Shown here: positions 36,889 through 47,579 of the stretch, in pieces | How the letters are laid out: every line of letters starts with the position of its first letter | How positions within the stretch are numbered: the stretch's first letter is position 1 | NCBI GenBank assembly: GCA_036925085.1 | Contig: JAUPFP010000111.1 | Location: 124,001 to 188,000 of the forward strand | Direction of reading: 5' to 3' | Source of the DNA: Brachycybe producta | Lineage: Eukaryota > Arthropoda > Diplopoda > Playtdesmida > Andrognathidae | DNA length: 64,000 nucleotides | Notes under the pieces: model-generated | Databases searched by the model: none | Seen by the model: the letters and a program-made list of their open reading frames with translations, nothing else | Told to the model about the DNA's origin: nothing | Position numbers and translations under genes: made by a program

Positions 36889-37628
36889 CGTGGACATTTG
36901 TCCACGGAACTACGGCCGATCGCGGCTTAGGGCGTAGTAGTCCGGTGAAGGACCGTGGGACACGGACGGTTGTCCGTGATACCGCGGTGGTCACCGGGGA
37001 AAGCCCTAGGTTATCCGTAAGTACGACGGTGGGCACGGTGGTTGACCGTGCAGGACCGTCCGAACGTGGGATAACGGTTGTTTTTACCGTCAGTATACCG
37101 GTAGCACGGTGATTTACCGTGCAGGACCGGTAGAACCCGGTAAAAAGGCAACTTAACCGTAGCTTGTCCGGGAGACAGGTAGTACACCGTAGGGCACGGA
37201 CTTTTGTCCGTGGAACTGCGGCGGAACCTCGTCTACGGCCAGGTTTACCGGTGATACCGTGGGACACGGGCATTTGTCCGTGATACCGTGGTTGAACCGG
37301 GTTACGGTCAAGTTTTACCGTAAGTAGACGGTGGATTACGGACTTTTGTCCGTGAATCACCGTTCGAACACGGTAAGAAGACAGTTTCACCGTTGGTGGA
37401 CGGTAGATTACGGACTTTTGTCCGTGTATCTCCGTTCTAGGACGGTGAAAGGGCTTTTTACCGCGAATAGACGGTGAATAACGGACGGTTGTCCGTATAT
37501 CACCGGTCGAAAACGGTAAGAAGGAACTCCACCGTAAATCTAACCGTGGGACACGGACTTTTGTCCGTGAAACTGCGGTAGTTTACGGTTCTACCGTTAA
37601 TTGTCGGTGTTTTGCGGACTTTTGTCCG
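36889..37628 (+). repeat. Leader hairpin array, 71-72-bp units
   Basis: At least eleven short hairpins of the kind CACGGAC-NNNN-GTCCGTG occur between the PBS and gag. They start at about 36889, 36961, 37034, 37105, 37195, 37265, 37338, 37410, 37481, 37552 and 37615. Most intervals are 70-73 bp. The arms vary together: CGTGGAC/GTCCACG, CACGGAC/GTCCGTG and CACGGT/ACCGTG. The loops are TTTT, ATTT or GGTT. The linkers between hairpins are diverged but rich in ACGG and CCGT. No coding potential is claimed here; a minus-strand open frame at 36803-37390 reflects the scarcity of stops. A role in RNA packaging, translation or splicing control is possible. Confidence 0.85.
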
Positions 37629-37727
37629 TAAATTCACCGTAGTTTACGGTAGAGTTTCTTCCAACAAGTGGTGGCCAGTTTTGCCCGTGTTCGCACGGAC
37701 GAAATCGGCCAAGGCCCTGTTTTCCCG

Positions 37728-39548
37728 ATGTCTGGTCGGGGAAGCAGTTTGTTGGAAGAGTTGGAGTTGCGTTCCCGCACCTTCGGCCGTGGTAGGCGGC
37801 CGGAGGGGCGGCACCCTGTTGAGGGTGCTGTTGGCGGGAACGCACCCGGTGACTCCACGGAGGAAGGTGTCGTAGAAATTGTCTCTACGGACCAACCTCC
37901 GGCGGGAGGCTTTGTGACGGTGCGGACGCACCGTCGGGACACTGCCTCCGGTGGAGCACCGGGAGACGGTGGTGATGGAAGGTCACCGACCCCAACTGGG
38001 ACAGGCGTATGGCCTATGGCCGGCCTGTTAACCTCCACCGCCTCCCGTCCAGTTGGACGTGGAGGTAATCCCTTAGCGGGAGTGGTGGTAGGGACCCCGG
38101 AGCCTTCCTCGGTGAATACGACGTCATGGTTGGCGTCGATGACCGAGGAGCAGCTCCGTGAGGTTGCCAGGGGGATTGATGAACTGCGATGGCAGGGTCA
38201 TCTTTCCCCAGGGATCGGGCGGCTCCATCGGTCGCAACCTCGGTTCACACCATCGCCCGTGCACCGGGAAGGTGCAGGTAGGGAGGTGCCGCCGGCTCCG
38301 GCCAGGCGGGTGCCTCCAGGTGGAGGAACTCGGACCGCTCCTACGGGAGGTGGTCGGGGAGTTCCTCCGCCCGTTCAGCGACCACGGGTCCACTTGGTGG
38401 AACCCGAGGATGCTGAACCCGATGCTGAGACTTCGGGGAACCAGAGCAGGGCACCACGGCGGGTAAGTACCGCGCCGTGGACGCCTGCACCGGCCGTTCC
38501 GTAGGAGATCCAGGCGTTTGGGTTTATTAACCCAGTTCACTCGTTCATACGGTATGATGGACGAGAGGACATTACGCCTTTTCTCCGGCAGTTCGAAGCC
38601 AAAGCTCGGGCTCAGCGCTGGACGGATGAGGCCAGGTGCAGTTTCTTTACGTACCTGCTCGATGGTCCGGCTGAGGAACATTACGCCTGTTTGGTGGAGT
38701 TCAAGCCGAACCTGACCTGGCCGGAGTTGAGGCAGGCTATGCTTCACCGCTTTGGAACGAAGAATCAGGCTCAGGCCTGTTTTGACCGTTTCGAGGCTAT
38801 GAAGCAAGGGCCTGCGGAATCACTCCAGGCGTTCTACTGGCGCTTTGTTGAGCTAGCAGAACGAGTTTCTCCTGGTGAGGATGAGTCTTGTCGACTCCTC
38901 CGATATAAGAAGAAACTGCAGCCGGAGATTCTCAGACCTCTCTGGGGATCAAAAGCTGAGACGGTCAGGGACTTTACCACCGAGGCAATGTTGGTCGAGG
39001 CCGACATGCTTACGGCGGGAGCGTTACCTGCCCGTACCTTGATGGTACCAGGGACCCAGGCTGCGGCCAAGGTCTCTGGTGCTGTGGCAAAGCCCAAGAG
39101 CTCTGCTACGTCTACTTCTACCTCTTCGGGTGTGAAGGCAGCGGCACCGTCCAAATCGGACGGAGCTACTGCCAAGACCGGAGGGCAGAAGGGAAGAAAG
39201 ACGAAGCGGCAGAGCCAGGGTGGAAATAAGTCCACAGCAGCCCCGTCAGGTTCCAGCCAAACGGCTGGAGGTGGAGGTCCTACTCGTAGGCAACCAGGTC
39301 CATGCTTTCGGTGTAACCAGATGGGTCACCTTAGGAAGGACTGTCCGAGGGCAGTTGCCCAAGGACAGGTTGCTCGAGTACCACCGGGCGAAAGCCCAGT
39401 GGTGCAGTACCTGCCGGGTCTAGCACCCGTGGTACTGCAGGGTCGGGAGTATCTGTCCACCGTCATTGATGGACAGATGTTCTATCTACCTGTCGCCAGA
39501 AACGAGGGCCCGCCCTCGTTAAACTGGTGCCGGTCCCTGCAGAACTGA
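37728..39548 (+). pseudogene. gag: gag polyprotein, interrupted by one in-frame TAG
   Basis: Structural polyprotein that should form the cytoplasmic particle and bind element RNA. ATG at 37728 is the first in this frame after the leader repeats, and the stop is TGA at 39546-39548, giving 607 codons. The N-terminal third is Gly/Pro/Arg-rich and disordered-looking. After codon 259 (TAG at 38502-38504) the same frame continues into a retrotransposon capsid-like region (about 38520-39020; YDG, LDGPAEE and FDRFEAMKQGP-type motifs). A Lys/Ser/Thr-rich linker follows, then a CX2CX4HX4C zinc knuckle at 39303-39344. The TAG separates the N-terminal part from the capsid. It is either a disabling mutation of this copy or, less likely, a readthrough site. 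The frame overlaps pol by about 25 nt at the frameshift site. Confidence 0.85.
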
Positions 39549-39563
39549 GCTGCAGTCGACCGG
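39518..39563 (+). promoter_or_regulatory. -1 ribosomal frameshift signal between gag and pol
   Basis: GTTAAAC (39518-39524) is phased as G TTA AAC in the gag frame, the X XXY YYZ arrangement needed for -1 slippage. After a 5-nt spacer comes a hairpin: CCGGTC (39530-39535) pairs with GACCGG (39558-39563), and the inner CTGCAG (39537-39542) pairs with CTGCAG (39550-39555), leaving a 7-nt loop. Pol is open in the -1 frame exactly here, and gag stops 22 nt after the slip. The heptamer is not the ideal TTTAAAC, so efficiency is uncertain. Confidence 0.75.
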
Positions 39564-39989
39564 TAATGCTTGCAAACTCAGGTGTCTGGCAAAGCCGGCG
39601 AAGTAAAGAAGGAGCGTACCTTCGGGCAGTCTCCAGATATGTGGGTATCCTGCATGACGCAGGGGTGCCTCTGGCTAGGTCTGCGGACCCAGAAATTACC
39701 CAGTGGGTATTTCAGGAGCCAAGCCCCACACTGGAAGCTGCGCTTGCCCGGCTGGAGAGCTGGGTGGCACCTTTCTTCCCTGATGAGGGGGAGGAAGGTC
39801 CGAACGGTACGGGCATTACGAGGGCTTCGAGCATTGGTGCGCCCAAGCTGTCGCCCAGGCCTGGTGGGTCTCCTGGTGTGGAGACTGGAAGCCAGGCCCC
39901 TGAGCATCCGGTACGACCGGATGAGGCTCAGAGAAGTAATGTCGGGCAACGACGGTTGCCCATTCCGGAATTACAGAGCCGTGCTTACT

Positions 39990-40310
39990 TGCGTGGGGCA
40001 CCGCGTGTTCTGGTGTCGATGGATGGTCGGCTGGTTGAGTCGATCGTCGACACCGGTGCCGAGGTATCGGTAATGAGCATGTCGGTGGCACGGGAGATGG
40101 AGTTACCGGTGCAGGAGGTTAGCCTCCCCTCATTCCTGACGGGCATGAGCGGGTACTCCATCCAGATAGAAGGAGTCATGTACGTGGACATGTCAATCCA
40201 CGGGCGGTCCATACATACCCATCTTCTCCTCATTGAGGGTGAAGGGGAAGCCGTAATAGGTGTTGACCTGGCTTCCCGGTTCGGGTTAATGTTGGACGTC
40301 GTGAGCCGGA
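39990..40310 (+). other. Retropepsin domain of pol
   Basis: The catalytic triplet DTG followed by A is at 40049-40060, preceded by a hydrophobic strand (VESIV). About 65 residues later comes the AVIGVDLASRFG segment, which matches the conserved flap-distal ILG-like helix of retroviral aspartic proteases. It works as a dimer to cut Gag and Pol. Key residues look intact. Confidence 0.85.
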
Positions 40311-41129
40311 AAGTTTATTTCCGGGAAGACGTCTGGAATGCACATCCAGATGATCTTCATGCCGCACTGGCCGTCCAGGCTGCGCAGGGTACTTCGGTAC
40401 AACTTCCGAGTTCCGTATTGGAGGCGTTGGCGAGGCTTCACGATTCTGTGGAGCCGGTGCTACTCCCTCCTTTCGGGTTCCCGGAGGGTATGCCTGCGGA
40501 GCCTGAAAAGGTGGATGGGTGGGTTGACATTGTGTCACCCACGCTTGCCGAGACCAGTTCTCCAATTAGGAGCGGGGAAGTTTGTTCCCTGCGACTATTG
40601 CAGAACGTATGGTTATCAGCTCATGAGCGGAAGGTAGTTTCCGTGAGCTTGATAGAGCATGCTGGCCCTGGACAGCTGCTTCTCGTTGAGCCCCATCGTA
40701 AAGCCTTAGGAGGCCGTGGTCTGTTGGCAGTGGCAGGAATTGCCGAAGCCACAGAAGAAGGCTCTTACGACATTTGGCTTGAGAACGTCGCCGACGTACC
40801 CATTGCCCTGGAAACAGGGGAGGGTGTGGCGACAGCTCAAGCTGTGGAGGCAGCCCTAGTGGTGGGACTGGACGTTCCATCTAAGTTGAGAGGGGGAGAC
40901 CCCACTCATGGAGATGGTCGACCGGGGGGGCTTCCGCCTAAGTTGAGAGGGGCAACCAAGAAAGGTCGCCGGATCCTCAATGCGGAAGTCAAGCCCACTC
41001 TCGAAGAGTGCCTTAAAATCGGACCTAGTCTGAAGCCTGAGGAGGCGGCACAGCTTCGGGAGTTCCTGCTGGAATGCCGTGATCATTTTGCGTTCGATTA
41101 TACAGAGCTGGGGGAAACCCCGCTCGTCG

Positions 41130-41790
41130 AACACACTATTGATACCGGTGGGCTACCTCCGGTGCGTGAAGGTTTGCGAAGAACCGCTCCGGCGGCTCGT
41201 GCAATCGAGAGAGAAGAGGTAGCGAAGATGTTGGATGCAGGGGTAATCCAACCTTCGCATAGTCCTTACGCGAGCCCTATCTTGCTTGTTCGCAAGAAGG
41301 ATGGTGGCTTTCGTTTTTGTGTGGACTATCGGCGACTGAATGCCCAAACTAAGGCGGATCAGTACCCGTTACCTCGCATCGATGATGCCCTCGATTCACT
41401 TGCTGGAGCGAAGTATTTCGCAACCCTAGACCTTGCTAGTGGTTACTGGCAGGTCAGGATGGCGGAGCAAGACATTGAGAAGACAGCATTCATTTGCTCT
41501 CAAGGTCTATTTGAGTTTTGAAAAATGCCTTTCGGACTCTGTAATGCTCCTGCCACGATGCAAAGAGCGTTAGACCTCTTGTTGGCGGGACACAAGTGGG
41601 AGAGCTGCTTGGTGTACCTAGACGATATTATCGTCTTTGGGAACACCTTTGAGCAGTTTCTTGAACGCTTGAGTACCGTCCTGAGACTGTTACGAGGGGC
41701 GGAGCTGAAACTCCAGCCGAAGAAGTGTTTCTTCGGTTTTGACAAAGTCAAATATCTCGGTCACATTGTGAGTGCCGAGGGAGTTGCTCC
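41130..41790 (+). other. Reverse transcriptase domain of pol, interrupted by TGA
   Basis: Conserved blocks are present in order: SPYASPILLVRKKDG, FCVDYRRLN, TLDLASGYWQV with the first catalytic Asp at 41429-41431, MPFGLCNAPAT, and YLDD at 41615-41626 with the other two Asp, then YLGHIVS near 41755. In-frame TGA at 41519-41521 sits two residues before MPFGL. Everything on both sides is typical of Ty3/Gypsy RT. Confidence 0.92.
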
Positions 41791-42046
41791 GGACCCGGGA
41801 CTCGTAAGAGCAGTCGAGGAGTTCGATGTCCCTACAACGGTGACCGCCGTCCGAAGTTTTCTTGGACTGGCCGGCTACTACCGTAGGTTCATCAAGGACT
41901 TTGCTAAGATCGCAAGACCACTGCATGATCTGACCAGGAAGGATGCGTCCTTTGACTGGTCGGAACAGTGCGGTCTAGCTTTCGAGCGGTTAAAGGCATT
42001 TTTAACCGGAGCACCGGTGCTCACCATGTATGATCCACGTGGTGAG

Positions 42047-42425
42047 GTGTTAATTCACACCGATGCTAGTGGGTACGGTCTAGGTGTCGTAGTATACCAG
42101 AAGTTACCTGAGGACAAGGCTCCTCGGGTTCTGGCCTACGCTAGCCGTCTCATGAAGGGACCGGAAACACGGTATAGTGTCACCGAGTAGGAATGCTTGG
42201 CGATCATGTTTGCCGTGGGTAAATTCCGACCTTACATCTTTAACCGGGACTTTGTGATCGTAACAGATCACCATGCGCTCTGTCATTTGCAGACTGCCAA
42301 AAACCTGCAAGGCAGGTTGGGGCGTTGGCAAATGCAGTTGCAGGAGTACCGGTATAAGATTCAGTTCAAGAAGGGGAAACTTCACGAGGATGCTGACTGT
42401 TTGAGTCGGTATCCAGTGAATGAAG
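42047..42425 (+). other. RNase H domain of pol, interrupted by TAG
   Basis: The HTDAS motif holds the first catalytic Asp at 42062-42064. It is followed by the YASR region, ECLAI, VTDHHAL and ADCLSR blocks. TAG at 42188-42190 falls directly before ECLAI, normally a conserved helix carrying the catalytic Glu, and that Glu codon itself is kept. The domain degrades RNA in the RNA-DNA hybrid. Confidence 0.9.
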
Positions 42426-42639
42426 TTGTTGATCCTTCTTTGCCTGAACACGTCGAAGCCGACGTGGGTGAGGTGATTTACCGGATCCGGTCTGAGGTGG
42501 ATTGGGTAATGGAGCAGGCCAACGACAGTTGGTGCTCCAAGGTGAAGCGTGAGCTCTCCACCGACCCCGACTCGAACTTAAGGTTCAAGTTCGTGGTGGC
42601 AGACAAACTGTTGTATGCCATCAAATCCATTCAGGATCG

Positions 42640-43720
42640 TACCAGAACTGTGTTGGTGGTGCCGAGGTCGTGTCAAGCCTTCTGCTTGCGGAAGTTGAAC
42701 GATAGCTCCGAAGCTGGTCACTTCGGAGTGTACAAGACCTACCAACGTATGCGTACTCGTTTCTACTGGTTAGGTATGAAACGTGACACGGTGGAGTATG
42801 TTAAGTCATGCTTAGTGTGTCAAAGAGTACGACAGTTCGCAAGAGCTCAAGGATTCTTGCAACCCATAGTTCCTGAGTACCCGGTTCATGCCTGGGGAAT
42901 GGACTTCGTTGGGCCTTTTCCCGCGTCCGTGGGTGGAGTCACCTATGTATTGATCATGGTGGATTACTTCACCCGGTACGGCGTGGCAAAGGCAGTACGA
43001 AGGGCTACGGCCGCTTGTGTTGTCAAGTTTCTGAAAGATGAGATCTTGTCGGTGTATGGCACTCCGACTACTCTCATCTCGGAACGTGGATCCCAGTTCT
43101 GTAGCAAGATTTTGCGAAAGTTCCGGGAGCGCTATAATATAGCGCAGCACTTCACGACGGCATACCATCCGCAAGCTAATGGGCTTACGGAGCGTACGAA
43201 CAAGACCGTGATGGAAACCATCAAGCGTTACCTTGATCCCCTCAAGGACCAACGTGATTGGTGGGAGAAATTGCGGCCCGCCGTGTGGGCCTACAACACT
43301 GCAGTGCAGGAGAGCACGGAAGTGTCTCCGTACCAGTTGTTGTTTGGTCGTGAGCCTAGGTTGGGGATTGATAATCTCCTTCCTAACGGTCCGGTCCGCG
43401 ACTTGCCCGACCAGCAAGCCGTGGAGGAGCGTGCTCGTCAGAATTTGGCGGCCGCTCAAAGAAGACAGAAGAGTCGGTATGACGCCGGCCGGGTGGAGCC
43501 ACCCCGATACCAGCCTGGCAATAAGGTCTGGATAAGGGACATGGCTGGGAAGCTCGGGCAAGCCAAGAAGTGGAATTTCGCTTACAAGGCTGAACTGGGT
43601 ACGGTGGTCCGGCAGGTTTCCGACCTAGTCTACGAGATAGAATTCGTAGATGGGTATGGTCGGAAGGTGCGGGACCGGTTTCATGTGGATAACTTGAAGC
43701 CGTACGTTCCCACATGTGGG
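42640..43720 (+). other. Integrase domain of pol with altered key residues
   Basis: The N-terminal zinc-binding region has His (AGHFG) and CX2C (CLVC) but Asn at 42698-42700 where the first His of HHCC is expected. The core has Asp at 42902-42904 (GMDFVGP) and Glu at 43190-43192 (LTERT). The middle position, normally Asp, is Glu at 43082-43084 (ISERGSQF). Spacing to the last Glu is 35 residues, so the alignment is secure. The C-terminal part ends in HVDNLKPY, a GPY/F-like module, with no chromodomain after it. Catalysis by this copy is doubtful. Confidence 0.88.
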
Positions 43721-44497
43721 GTTCGTGAGGAAGATGGCCTAGAGGGCTCTGAAACCTCATCGAACTCCGAAGGGTCCAGTGATGCCGAGTCTGGGTCAGC
43801 TGGAAGTGAGAGGAGGGATGATGTCTCTCCAGGACCTTCTGGCCAGCCTAGCTTGGTGGTGGAGTCAACTGACTCTGAGGCAGAGGAAGCACCTCGGCCC
43901 CGGTATTACCTCCGTCCAAGGAAACCCAGGGCCTTTGAGGTTATGCAAGCTTCCTCCGGAGCTCCAATGGGCACCAGGGTGGTGCAGGGACTTTGGAAGT
44001 CCCTGTCCTGGTGGGAGAGAGCAGGTCATTTCCTGTTGTGGGATGATGACTTGAATTGGGGAAATAAGGACTGGGAGCGCAGTGACCCCTGGACTGGGCG
44101 CCGCCTGTCTGTCACGGACAGATGGCGGTTGTTCAGGGGGAGCTGGGTGGAGAAATCCACAATTCCCAGCTGCAAACTCGAAGAGGAATCTGCAGCAGTG
44201 ATTTCCCCTAAATATCTCTCTCCTGAGTCTTTCCATAGAGATTCAGGCCGTGTATCTGCTCCTATTGTGGCAGACGACGGTAGAATCTCTATGGTAACAG
44301 CAATGGAGGCGGCTAATACTGTTTTAGCCGCCAAGCCGCCGCTGTTAGCCGTTCCTCCGGTGAAATTAGCGGCTAAACGCCATCTTGCCTTTAAATTAAA
44401 ATTTAGACGGTCGTTTGCCGCTAATTTGGTTAAAAAACGAAAAGTTCACCGAAAAAACGGCAAAAACTCAGGCTTATTGGATGCTACAAAAAACAAA

Positions 44498-45223
44498 GTA
44501 AGTCCCCGAAGGGGAATTTCCTTTTCCTGCCCTTTGGCAGTATTATTTTATTGCTGTTGGGTGTGTCAAGCGGTCATTGACCGCTTGAACACGTGGTTTT
44601 GGTGGAGGCATCACCGTAACAATTTTGACGGTGATGCTACCGCCGATGGGGCCGTGCATAACACGGTGTTTTACCGTCAGAACACCGTGGGACTTGGTGG
44701 AGACCAAGTTCTACGGAGTTTGGACGGTGAAAAGGTGTTTTTGCACGGTTCTGTCCGTGAAACCACCGTGGAAAATGGTTTCGACCGTGATCCACGGTGT
44801 TCGAACGGACGGAAAGTGGTTTTGCACGGTAGTGTTCCGTGTAAACCACGCCCCAAGCAACCTGAATTATCGGTGCCAGGTTTGGACGGTCCAAACACCT
44901 GTTTGGCCGATTCCGACCGTGCAATTCCCGTGAAGGACGGTTCTTACCGTGGGTCACGGGATATGGACGGTGGAAACGGGATTTCTTACGGTGATTTACC
45001 GTGGAAATCACCGCCCAAGTTACCGAACGTAAAATTACGGGGTTTGGACCGACCAAAAATGTTTTTGGCCGGTTCCGACCGTGCAATTACCGTTGGGGAC
45101 GGCTTTGGCCGTGTACCACGGTGCCTGCCCGGCCGGAAAACATTTTTTCGCGGTTTTGGTCCGTGGAAAATGTTTCCTACCGTAGTAGGTCAAATACTTA
45201 CGGTGTTTTTTGATCTCTTTCAG
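44498..45223 (+). other. Hairpin-rich spacer between pol and ORF3 with intron-like borders
   Basis: Starts AAAG|GTAAGT-like (GTAAGT at 44498) and ends in a pyrimidine-rich stretch plus CAG (45221-45223). Its length of 726 nt is divisible by three. Inside are many inverted repeats: TCAAGCGGTC/GACCGCTTGA (44566-44588), GCATCACCGT/ACGGTGATGC (44608-44637), CACGGTGTT/AACACCGTG (44662-44689), ACCGTGGA/TCCACGGT (44765-44798) and CGGTGATTT/AAATCACCG (44989-45013). The frame is open throughout, so it could also be translated as part of a pol-ORF3 fusion. An intron or a subgenomic splice acceptor is an inference. Confidence 0.6.
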
Positions 45224-47579
45224 GTAGCCACGGCGGAGAAGGACGAAACTGGCGGGGGTGGCAGCGGTTCCTCCTCCCTCAGCTCTTTGCATCCGGGTGA
45301 TGCAGAGCTGTTGGAGTCGGATGCCGCTTGCTCCCCGGACTCTTTGGGTCGGGCCATAGCTGACCTGGCCGACGGCGGACCTTTGGGTCTGCTATTGGCT
45401 GATGATGCTGTGGTGACCCAGCCGTCCCCTCGGACCCCTCTATACTATGGGTCTGTTTGGGGACGGTTAACACCGCCTCCCACCGTGGGTTCTCCGAGGG
45501 CGACCATTAGGTTGGGAGCCATGGAGATCCCGGCGGTTGGTGAGCCGGTGCGAGCCAGCACGCCCGTCGAAGAGGTGGCCACCGGTTTGGCAGCTACCTC
45601 TTTGGCGAAGTGTGATCCTCTGGCGGACCAAGGCCAGCTAGAATTGGCTAGCCTGGCTGAGGGAAGCAGGGATGCCTCCTTGGGAGGAACCCTGGTCATC
45701 GACACGGAGGCGGAGATGGACACCATGGAAGATGATGTGGTGCCCGTCTCCAGGCGGTGGCGAGGCCAACGGATCCTCTCTTCAGAGGACTCTTCGGAGT
45801 CTGAAGGGAGAGGATCAGGCTCCCTGGGTAAACGGTCTGTGACCGGATCCCAGGAGGGTACTCCAGCCCGGAAGGGCAGTCCAATTCCGGTCGACCCTGT
45901 TGGGGAGACAGAAGCGGCCTGTCTGGAAAGGCAGGATGAAGCCGCGCAGTACCAAACGGCGTCAGGTGGTTTCCTGGCGTCGGATGGGAAACGCTACTTC
46001 GTTGGGGAGTACCCTACCCAGCAGTTCCGTAAGGACGGTTCTAAATCCAAAAAGAAGTCCGGAGCTGCTCGGTACACCGCCAGGATGAAAGCCCTGGCAA
46101 AGAGGGAGGCACAGTTGGAGAGGACGAAGGCTGCCCTGGCGAAGTTTACGCCGGCAGTGGGTCTTCTCCCTGTGTCGCCAGCTCATCCTGAGGGAGCTGC
46201 TGGTGCTGCCTGGCCTGTTGGTCAGCCTCCGGTTTCGGGACCAACCGAAGCGGAGGCTGGCTGTTCAAGCTGGCAGTCTGCAACTCCCAAGAGGGACCGA
46301 AGAGCGGAAAAGAAGGCCAATCAGCCTTCTCCTCCCACTCCGAGGAAGAGCACTCGTACCAGTGGTGGTGGTGGTCAGGGACAGAAACGTCCCCGCCCCT
46401 TCACCCCACCTTTGGCCAGTAATCCGGTGGGAAAGAAGGCTAAGACCTCTCGTGGAGGTCCGGCCGGCTTTCCCAAAGGAAAGTGGAGCCAGGAGGACCG
46501 CTTGCGGTACCACCAGGCACAAGCGGCCAGATGTGCTGCCCTTGTCCTGCTGGACAAGAAGGCTGCACGCCGTCGGGAGTTTGAGCTCCAGGCCTCTCAG
46601 TTTCCGCCCCTGCGGGACGCTGATGCCAGGAACCCGCTCAGTACAGGGGAACCTCCCGTCGGAGTGGGTGCCACTCCTATTCCGAGTGCCACCACGGCCG
46701 CTGGCCAACAGCGTATCGCCCAAAGGGGGGCGATACAAGCTGCCAAGGCACCTCACCAAGGTGCGGCAGTTAAACCTTTTGGTGGCAAGGGTCAGCCGAC
46801 CCTTGCCCCGGAGAAGAGAGATCTTCCCCGGGATGGAAAGGGACGCTTCGTGGCGACACGAGCATCCTCGACCGTCGGTTCGGCTACGGGAGCTAGTTCA
46901 AAGACTAGTACAGCTTCGGCTAGAACGTCTGCGACTAGTAAGTCCGGTCAATCGAAGGGGGCTAACCACCCTCCTAAGACTGCCCGGCCCGGTAAGTCTG
47001 TGAGCTCCGGTGCGTCCAGCTCACAGCACGGTGAACCTTCTTCTCATGAAAAGAAGAAAAAGAAAAAGAAGAAAAAGAAGGGCAAGAAGGCCCATCATGA
47101 GAAGAAGGGAGGTCCGAAAGCTTCCACACGTGGGTCCCAGGGGACTGGTGGTGGTGGAAGTATCGGGACCGAGGAGGAGGAGTCCCGACACGGTGCGACC
47201 GTGTCGGCCGGGAGCCAGCCGCACCATACCCGTCATAGCACGACGGCGCGGATGGATGATCGGTCAATGCGAGACGTTGTTCTCGGTATACCGTCATCCT
47301 CCCCGAAGGTGGTGGCGGGTACCGAACTTGTTAGTTCGGTCGGTGGGAACTCTCCACCGGGTCAGCTCACCGTTACCTAGCGGTGGGGGCAGCCCGGCGG
47401 GGAAAAATGACGTTCCCGCCAAACGTGGTCCCGTGCCTTCCATAGGAAGGACACCCTTCTCTCCGGGTCCCGATGATGGGGTCTTTGCGGCCCTAGGACC
47501 GGAAGAAAGAGCCAAGTCTCCTGAGCCCGAGGGCGAGGGTCGACGCTTTGGTGCGGAGCCTCCGTATTCAGAAGGAGAG

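Larger units (their letters stand above)
39524..44497 (+). pseudogene. pol: pol polyprotein (PR-RT-RNase H-IN), with in-frame TGA and TAG
   Basis: Enzymatic polyprotein read by -1 frameshift from gag. Order: aspartic protease (DTGA at 40049), reverse transcriptase (YLDD at 41615), RNase H (TDAS at about 42059), integrase (zinc finger from about 42698, DD35E core 42902-43192) and a C-terminal integrase region ending near 43715 (HVDNLKPY). A Ser/Glu-rich tail of unknown role follows. TGA at 41519-41521 cuts the RT just before the conserved MPFGL motif. TAG at 42188-42190 cuts RNase H. Both lie in frame inside otherwise intact conserved sequence, so they look like point mutations of this copy. 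The frame stays open beyond 44497 to 47380. I end pol at a splice-donor-like site, and the true C-terminus is unknown. Confidence 0.9.

Noticed and set aside
36803-37390. Minus-strand 195-codon open frame in the leader
   Set aside because: It lies over the hairpin array, whose ACGG/CCGT words rarely form stops. It has no recognisable domain and contradicts the element's transcription direction.
36889-37628. CRISPR-like regular repeats
   Set aside because: The units vary along their whole length, there is no constant repeat with unique spacers, the context is eukaryotic and no cas genes are present.
43560-43760. Chromodomain at the integrase C-terminus
   Set aside because: The region ends with a GPY/F-like HVDNLKPY segment and then an acidic Ser-rich tail; no aromatic-cage pattern of a chromodomain follows.
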